Virus record (IMG/VR): IMGVR_UViG_3300038701_001167 | Span: 1 to 64,000 of that record | Strand: one strand, 5' to 3' | Source: a virus | Length of the DNA: 64,000 nt | Part shown: piece by piece, positions 59,966 to 64,000 of the stretch | Layout: the number at the start of each line of letters is the position of its first letter | Numbering within the stretch: position 1 is the first letter of the stretch | Program-made: the position numbers and the translations under genes | Notes under the pieces: model-generated | Told to the model about the DNA's origin: nothing | Database searches by the model: none | The model's input: the letters and a program-made list of their open reading frames with translations, nothing else

Positions 59966-60474
59966 CAGTAGAGGATCCGGCTTGAGAGATAATACTGGAG
60001 CAGTTGTTCGGTCTTCTCGAACTGGCTCAGCAGCATCGGGTTATCTTGGAGGGTCCAAGCAACAGGTCTGGTGCGTTGTAAGGAACCCAGCTCAGGCAAA
60101 ATCATTCGAACTGCGTTTGGTAGAGCATCCCTGACATCCTGTTGGTTAGAGCAACCACGCAGAACGACGGAGAGACCTTGCCGAAGCCTGGTTTTGTCTC
60201 TCTGGAACTCATCGATGGATTTGGCGAGGCTCTCGCCAAGTTCATGAAGAGAGGGATGTAGAGGAAGCTTCTTGGTAGTCCGTTGCTCTTTGATAGAGAG
60301 CAGGCTGTAGAAGCGACCTCCAAAAAGAAAGCCCTCCCGATTGTTGGAGAGCTCAGCGTTTTGTTGAATGATTGTCTCGATTTCCCGATTGAACATCAGG
60401 GCATCGGCTTCTCCGATACCGTCAATGATGCGGGTGAGATACTCATTCTGCAGCGAGGGAGTTGGTTGTGGCAT
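59965..60474 (-). CDS. Replication-region protein, unknown
   Basis: 169 residues from ATG 60474, AAGGA ten bases upstream; the start lies 32 bases inside the helicase gene. Mostly helical (NEYLTRIIDGIGEADALMFN; LHELGESLAKSIDEFQRDKT), Leu/Gln-rich. N4 gp38 position. Unknown, perhaps a helicase or polymerase partner. Confidence 0.65.
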   Translation of the reverse strand: MPQPTPSLQNEYLTRIIDGIGEADALMFNREIETIIQQNAELSNNREGFLFGGRFYSLLSIKEQRTTKKLPLHPSLHELGESLAKSIDEFQRDKTRLRQGLSVVLRGCSNQQDVRDALPNAVRMILPELGSLQRTRPVAWTLQDNPMLLSQFEKTEQLLQYYLSSRILY

Positions 60475-61798
60475 GGTAATCTGGTCCTTGGTACTTGTAG
60501 GGGAGGTCCCCATAGAAGAAGACCTGTGAAGTGGCCCTGGACGCAGCGACGAAGAGCATACGAGCAACCATCTCTGCATCGTGGCAGCAGCCGATATTGC
60601 CCAGATCAACGAAGACCGTTTCGTAGGTGCTTCCTTGAGACTTGTGGACAGTGCAGGCTTCCTTGCCGCGAAGATCGGCCATGAAGTTTTTCAGCTCGAA
60701 ATACCGGCCCCATTCTTTACGCTTCTTGAGCACTTTGAGTGTGGCAGCCACATGAGCAGGACGAACGGCTACTGGGACTTCCACTGGCTCCATGAAAGAA
60801 GCACGAGGAGTGATCCCAAGGTTTCGGTATTCGATTTCTTGGCCGTCCGAAGTGACATCAGCATACCCAAACTTGTAGATTTGAGGATCAACACTGTGGA
60901 CGTAGACTTCCCGTTCCACGTTGAGAACCAGTTTGCCACGGGCAAAAGTTGTGGCAACGACGAGCTGGTCTCCTTTAACGAACTCCTTGGGCAATCCGCG
61001 GATTTCACGGATGTACTCATTATAGTCGCTGACCCTGTTGTTGCTGTAGCAAAGGATACGAGCAGAGTCGTTTTGCTCCAGGAAGTACTCGTTCATCTTC
61101 TCTTCCATCTGGGTAGGATTGAGGAACTGAATGGCTGGAGCATTGGGACGGATACGGTAGAACTGCTCTGTTTCCACGGTTTCTCGTAGCTGCTTACACA
61201 GGTCGACCAATGCCGGTGTGTTGGCATTACGGACAGGCTGTGTGAGGTGGACAAAGTAGTTTGGATCCACGTTGAGATAGACCGGTGAGATCTCTTCTCC
61301 GATAGGGGAGAGCTGAGACTTGTCCCCAACGAAGACGATCTTGCTGTCGACCACATGCTTGAGAATGATCTCGTAAAGCTCTGTGGAAATCATCGAAGAT
61401 TCATCGATGAACAAAATGATCTGACGATGTGTCTTGGTGTTGTGAGATGTCTCAATCTTGGTCTTGCCGGACTTGTAATCGTCCCAGACTCTCAGACCCA
61501 AGAAAGAGTGGATGGTTTGAACAGGCTGGTTCACAGACCGCTCAAGCACCTCTCCAGCCTTGTTGGTGGTGGCTGTGAAGTGGATGTTGTAGGGGACTGA
61601 ATCAATTCCCATGATACCACAGGAACGCTCATAGGTTTGCATGAGATCGTTGCTGAGATAGTTCATGAGGAACGTCTTGCCGACACCGGCACCACCAGAC
61701 AGAACGAAGGTGGAAGCGTCAGATACAAGAAACTCAAAGAAGGCATCGACGGCCACCTGCTGATCTGCAGTGAGTTGTGCTTTGGTAGGTGTAGGCAT
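60443..61798 (-). CDS. SF1 (Dda/RecD2-like) DNA helicase (N4 gp37-like)
   Basis: 451 residues. Motif I SGGAGVGKTFL (K41), motif II ILFIDESSMI, motif III GDKSQLSPI, motif IV region LTQPVRNANT, motif VI VHKSQGSTYETVFVDL. The Dda/Pif1-type set. ATG 61798 with AAGGA seven bases upstream. Unwinds template and possibly removes bound RNA polymerase ahead of the fork. Comes after the small gene 61808 by nine bases. Confidence 0.92.
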   Translation of the reverse strand: MPTPTKAQLTADQQVAVDAFFEFLVSDASTFVLSGGAGVGKTFLMNYLSNDLMQTYERSCGIMGIDSVPYNIHFTATTNKAGEVLERSVNQPVQTIHSFLGLRVWDDYKSGKTKIETSHNTKTHRQIILFIDESSMISTELYEIILKHVVDSKIVFVGDKSQLSPIGEEISPVYLNVDPNYFVHLTQPVRNANTPALVDLCKQLRETVETEQFYRIRPNAPAIQFLNPTQMEEKMNEYFLEQNDSARILCYSNNRVSDYNEYIREIRGLPKEFVKGDQLVVATTFARGKLVLNVEREVYVHSVDPQIYKFGYADVTSDGQEIEYRNLGITPRASFMEPVEVPVAVRPAHVAATLKVLKKRKEWGRYFELKNFMADLRGKEACTVHKSQGSTYETVFVDLGNIGCCHDAEMVARMLFVAASRATSQVFFYGDLPYKYQGPDYHATTNSLAAE

Positions 61799-61807
61799 TG
61801 TGTGTCC

Positions 61808-62089
61808 TTAGGCTGCTTTGCGCTTTTTGACTGGGAGCCAGACAAGACGACCTTGCTCGGTGGTGTAGTCACCTTCCGAGAGCTGAATATCTCGCCAGTA
61901 GGTTCCGGATTTGCTGGTGGAGTTTCCGTTGGGAGCAAGCTTGATGAAGGTTTTTCTGACCTGAGCAAAAAGCTCATGGTTTCGGTGGAAGAGGGGTGCT
62001 TCGAAGTATTCCCCGTTGCGACTCATCAGAGCATGCGAATCAACTATAGGGGTGAAGAAGTTTGAGATGTGTTCAACTTTAGAGGACAT
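61808..62089 (-). CDS. Small protein leading the replication operon
   Basis: 93 residues; ATG 62089 with GGAG seven bases upstream. Sequence MSSKVEHISNFFTPIVDSHA, an NGEYFEAPLFHRNHELFAQV segment and a basic end, VKKRKAA. Ribosome site is next to a degenerate CACACCA copy (CCCCACCAAATC). Unknown; compact beta/alpha. Confidence 0.65.
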   Translation of the reverse strand: MSSKVEHISNFFTPIVDSHALMSRNGEYFEAPLFHRNHELFAQVRKTFIKLAPNGNSTSKSGTYWRDIQLSEGDYTTEQGRLVWLPVKKRKAA

Positions 62090-62257
62090 TTTGGTCTCCT
62101 GATTTGGTGGGGTAAGTAGTATCTTTTGATGTAAGCAAGAATAAACTTTAAATAGTTTTCAGTACGTTAGTATAATCTGGTGTGGTGTGATGCGATTTAA
62201 CGTGACAGCACGTCATACGCTGTGTCAACTTGACCTCGGGAAAACTTGGAGCATGAT
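62090..62257. promoter_or_regulatory. Divergent regulatory gap before parA-like gene
   Basis: 168 bases between leftward replication genes and the rightward ParA-like pair. TATAAT at 62171-62176 is a plausible -10 for the ParA-like gene, with only a weak -35. A CACACCA family motif in reverse orientation (CTGGTGTGGTGTGA, 62177-62190) overlaps the expected start region and could be an operator. GTGACAGCACGTCA (62211-62215 region) forms an imperfect palindrome. Confidence 0.5.
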
Positions 62258-62968
62258 ATGCCGGTACTTACCTTCGCATCGTCTAAAGGAGGGGCAGGGA
62301 AAACAACCTCTGCAATCATCTTGGCGACGACACTATGTCGTGACCACAAAGTGTGTCTGATTGATGCTGATCCAGCCAAACGATTGATGGGCTGGTCAGA
62401 AAAGGGGAAGCTTCCTCTTCGTCTTGAAGTCATGAGCACTCGTGGAGAGAAGCACATCCACGAAGAGATCGAGGCAGCCAAAGAACGGGCTGAGTTCGTG
62501 ATCATCGATTTGGAAGGTGCAGCAACTCGCCTGAACGCATTTGCTATGGGAGAAAGTGATTTGGTCATCATCCCGATGGGAGATGAGCAGCAGGACGCTG
62601 AGGGAGCCATTGAGACAATGTCTGAGCTGGCTCTGGAAGCTCGTCAGATGCGTCGGGAGATCCCGGTACGCATCTTGTTTGCTCGTACTCAGGCCGCGGT
62701 TAAATCGCGTCTGGAGAAGTCTTTGAATGAGCAGGTACGTGATAAGGTAGGAGCATTTGCCACAGAGCTTCATCGCAGGACTGCATTCTCTTCACTGCAC
62801 AACCTTGGTGGTTCGCTCTACCAGATGAATACGAATGAAGTGACTGGTGTGGCTAAGGCCATCGCCAATGCAGAGCTGTTTGCAGAAGAGTTGAAGAAAG
62901 ACCTGAAGGTGATCGATCGTATGCGCAAGTCACCTCGCAAGATCAATGGGGAGATGAAGCATGCCTAA
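62258..62968 (+). CDS. ParA/VirC1-like ATPase
   Basis: 236 residues from ATG 62258, GGAG six bases upstream; the in-frame TTG at 62246 is not needed. Deviant Walker A SSKGGAGKTT (K10 and K15), A' LIDADPAKR and Walker B FVIIDLEGA: the ParA/MinD class that segregates DNA or positions complexes on the nucleoid. N4-type lytic phages do not usually need one. It is one of only two genes facing right in this region and has its own promoter candidate. Confidence 0.88.
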   Translation: MPVLTFASSKGGAGKTTSAIILATTLCRDHKVCLIDADPAKRLMGWSEKGKLPLRLEVMSTRGEKHIHEEIEAAKERAEFVIIDLEGAATRLNAFAMGESDLVIIPMGDEQQDAEGAIETMSELALEARQMRREIPVRILFARTQAAVKSRLEKSLNEQVRDKVGAFATELHRRTAFSSLHNLGGSLYQMNTNEVTGVAKAIANAELFAEELKKDLKVIDRMRKSPRKINGEMKHA

Positions 62969-63212
62969 GGCGATGGATTTTAAGAAACTGGATCAACTGA
63001 AAGAGTCAGAGCGTCGTGAACTTGAACGGGGACGTTGGAAGTCTCGTGACATCAATCCAACTGTGCAGATGTCTATCCGGATAGAAGAGGAAGAGTATCT
63101 TCGCTTCAGGGCTCTATGCAAAGCAGAGCGTCGAACCAATGGTGAGATGCTTATTCACTTGATGAATGCGTATCTGTCCACCACCGAGGAGCGAACGGAA
63201 CAACCCCGGTGA
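62961..63212 (+). CDS. Ribbon-helix-helix protein, partner of ParA-like ATPase
   Basis: 83 residues, ATG overlapping the ParA gene's end by eight bases, with GGAG upstream. Basic N-terminus (KLDQLKESERRELERGRWKS), then a beta strand TVQMSIRI and two helices (EEEEYLRFRALCKAERRTNG; EMLIHLMNAYL), the ribbon-helix-helix layout of ParG/CopG/Omega-type partition or autorepressor proteins. Would bind a palindromic operator/centromere, perhaps in the gap upstream of parA. Confidence 0.78.
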   Translation: MPKAMDFKKLDQLKESERRELERGRWKSRDINPTVQMSIRIEEEEYLRFRALCKAERRTNGEMLIHLMNAYLSTTEERTEQPR

Positions 63213-63261
63213 TGGACAGAAGGGAGGAGTGCTCCAGGTGTACCTGGTGACGTCCTCAAAG

Positions 63262-63291
63262 CCTGACCGGGAAAGGAACGAACCGGTCAGG
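63262..63291. terminator. Terminator between convergent genes
   Basis: CCTGACCGG / CCGGTCAGG, 9-bp perfect stem, 12-nt loop, followed rightward by TATCTTT. Overlaps the stop of the leftward gene 63287-63475; would serve both directions. Confidence 0.72.
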
Positions 63292-63475
63292 TATCTTTAG
63301 AAAGAGAGCCATCGCTCTGGCTCTCCATATGCTTTAAATCCTGTACGGCTTTTTTCCGAGACCAGTATTCTTTATAAGCGTGATCAAGCTGTAGCTTTGA
63401 CTTCTCTAACTGTACTTCAGCCCATGTAGTCTTGAGGCGAGACCATGCTCTTGATGTGATGGGAAATTGCATCAT
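63287..63475 (-). CDS. Small helical cassette protein
   Basis: 62 residues, ATG at 63475 overlapping the upstream stop (ATGA). MMQFPITSRAWSRLKTTWAE then a charged helix (LEKSKLQLDHAYKEYWSRKK). Ribosome site is the GGGGAGCAG of the cassette junction. Unknown. Confidence 0.58.
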   Translation of the reverse strand: MMQFPITSRAWSRLKTTWAEVQLEKSKLQLDHAYKEYWSRKKAVQDLKHMESQSDGSLSKDT

Positions 63476-63702
63476 TCTGACTGCTCCCCGGATTCAATCG
63501 CTTCTTTTATTTTGACGCGCGTGTCAGATGCAAATTTCATGGTCGCATGGAGTTCGCCCGCATAGGCGTGTCTTTGTGCAAATTCAGCGTCCCGCGCCAA
63601 AGTTCGTAAGACACCGCGTAGCCGTTCAATCTCGGCCATCAACTCAGCCTCGCGCGGCGCCGGTGGCAGTTTCACGTCTTGGCGTGGCATGGGGTCAAGC
63701 AT
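63472..63702 (-). CDS. Cassette gene B (small helical protein)
   Basis: 76 residues from ATG 63702, AGGAGG nine bases upstream; starts MLDPMPRQDVKLPPAPREAE and ends IKEAIESGEQSE. Helical, Arg/Glu-rich (AEIERLRGVLRTLARDAEF). GC-richer than the replication genes beside it. Its two borders are almost the same as those of gene A at 49.5 kb, though the bodies differ. Probably acquired. Confidence 0.65.
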   Translation of the reverse strand: MLDPMPRQDVKLPPAPREAELMAEIERLRGVLRTLARDAEFAQRHAYAGELHATMKFASDTRVKIKEAIESGEQSE

Positions 63703-63922
63703 CGCTCTGGCCCTCCTTGGATTCACAGTCAACATCGCCTACGAGGCGCGAGTTTTTCGGCATCAGCGCGCAGTACCCCACCTCGCGTATCAGGTTGGCT
63801 GCATCGTTTCGTAAAGGCTCATCGCTGATCCACCAGCGCCGAAAGAAGCCGCGCCAGCCCGTGCGCTCAACTGCCATGTTGTGAAGAATACAAAGCGCCC
63901 GCATTTGCTGTTCTCGGGTCAT
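63695..63922 (-). CDS. Cassette gene C (small basic protein)
   Basis: 75 residues, ATG 63922 with GGGGAGG five bases upstream. MTREQQMRALCILHNMAVER then FFRRWWISDEPLRNDAANLI; ends CESKEGQSDA. Aromatic/basic centre. GC-rich, member of the overlapping cassette string. Unknown. Confidence 0.6.
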   Translation of the reverse strand: MTREQQMRALCILHNMAVERTGWRGFFRRWWISDEPLRNDAANLIREVGYCALMPKNSRLVGDVDCESKEGQSDA

Positions 63923-63999
63923 TCTGCCTCCCCGGATTCACTCATTGCGGCGTCCCATCCAGCGTTGAAACCCATAACGTAGGGTCTATCGCTTTTCAT
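63919..63999 (-). CDS. Partial or short cassette gene at window edge
   Basis: 26 codons visible (MKSDRPYVMGFNAGWDAAMS, then ESGEAE and stop), ATG at 63999. Overlaps the next start by ATGA and ends in the same ESGE junction as genes B and A. It may extend beyond the window. Confidence 0.5.
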   Translation of the reverse strand: MKSDRPYVMGFNAGWDAAMSESGEAE

Positions 64000-64000
64000 C

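Overview
This window is most of the genome of a lytic, tailed, podovirus-type phage of the N4 lineage (Schitoviridae-like). The evidence is the N4 hallmark set in recognisable order. There is a 3,429-residue virion RNA polymerase, a two-subunit early RNA polymerase (RNAP1/RNAP2), and a leftward replication block (SF1 helicase, family A DNA polymerase, PD-(D/E)XK nuclease, primase/ATPase, AAA ATPase, SSB). There is also a rightward late block (terminase, tail appendages, lysis genes, portal, capsid, internal virion proteins) that converges on the replication block. A B12-dependent ribonucleotide reductase (NrdJ), ThyX and an ATP-dependent ligase are also present, as I recall them from N4-like phages of marine alphaproteobacteria, so a Rhodobacterales host is plausible. 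The host is inference only.

Layout. 1-5.3 kb (minus): nucleotide metabolism and ligase (NrdJ cut by the window edge, ThyX, ligase) with small unknown genes. 5.4-9.65 kb (minus): RNAP2, interrupted by a group I intron carrying an HNH endonuclease, then five small genes, then RNAP1. 9.65-13.2 kb (minus): an early region of small proteins, several too short for routine ORF calling, with noncoding stretches holding four near-identical hairpin promoters of N4 virion-RNAP type and a 61-nt cruciform. 13.25-49.3 kb (plus): late genes. These run from DNA packaging and nucleotide enzymes, through terminase, adaptor and tail fibres, to the lysis cassette (peptidase-like, XhlA-like, holin-lysozyme fusion, nested spanins, SleB hydrolase), then portal, scaffold, capsid, internal proteins and virion RNAP. 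49.3-51.05 kb: an accessory island with structured noncoding DNA. 51.05-62.1 kb (minus): recombination and replication genes. 62.26-63.2 kb (plus): a ParA-like ATPase and a ribbon-helix-helix partner. 63.29-64 kb (minus): small GC-rich cassette genes.

How it works together. The virion RNAP enters with the DNA and would read the four GTA-loop hairpin promoters leftward to make the early proteins and RNAP1/RNAP2. RNAP1/2 then read the leftward middle genes for nucleotide supply and replication. Late rightward genes probably use host RNA polymerase, helped by phage SSB as in N4; a sigma70-like promoter lies at 13.03 kb. Compared with N4, the early block sits directly behind the start of the late block. 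The physical genome ends therefore probably fall near 12-13.2 kb, and the window is cut from a circularised or permuted assembly.

Most unusual points: the vRNAP-type promoter family, the intron placed inside the catalytic O-helix of RNAP2, a zincin (HEALH) domain inside the virion RNAP, an Acb2-like 62-residue protein in the capsid operon, a holin-endolysin fusion, a CACACCA leader motif in front of about ten transcription blocks on both strands, and two gene cassettes about 14 kb apart bounded by the same Shine-Dalgarno-containing junctions.
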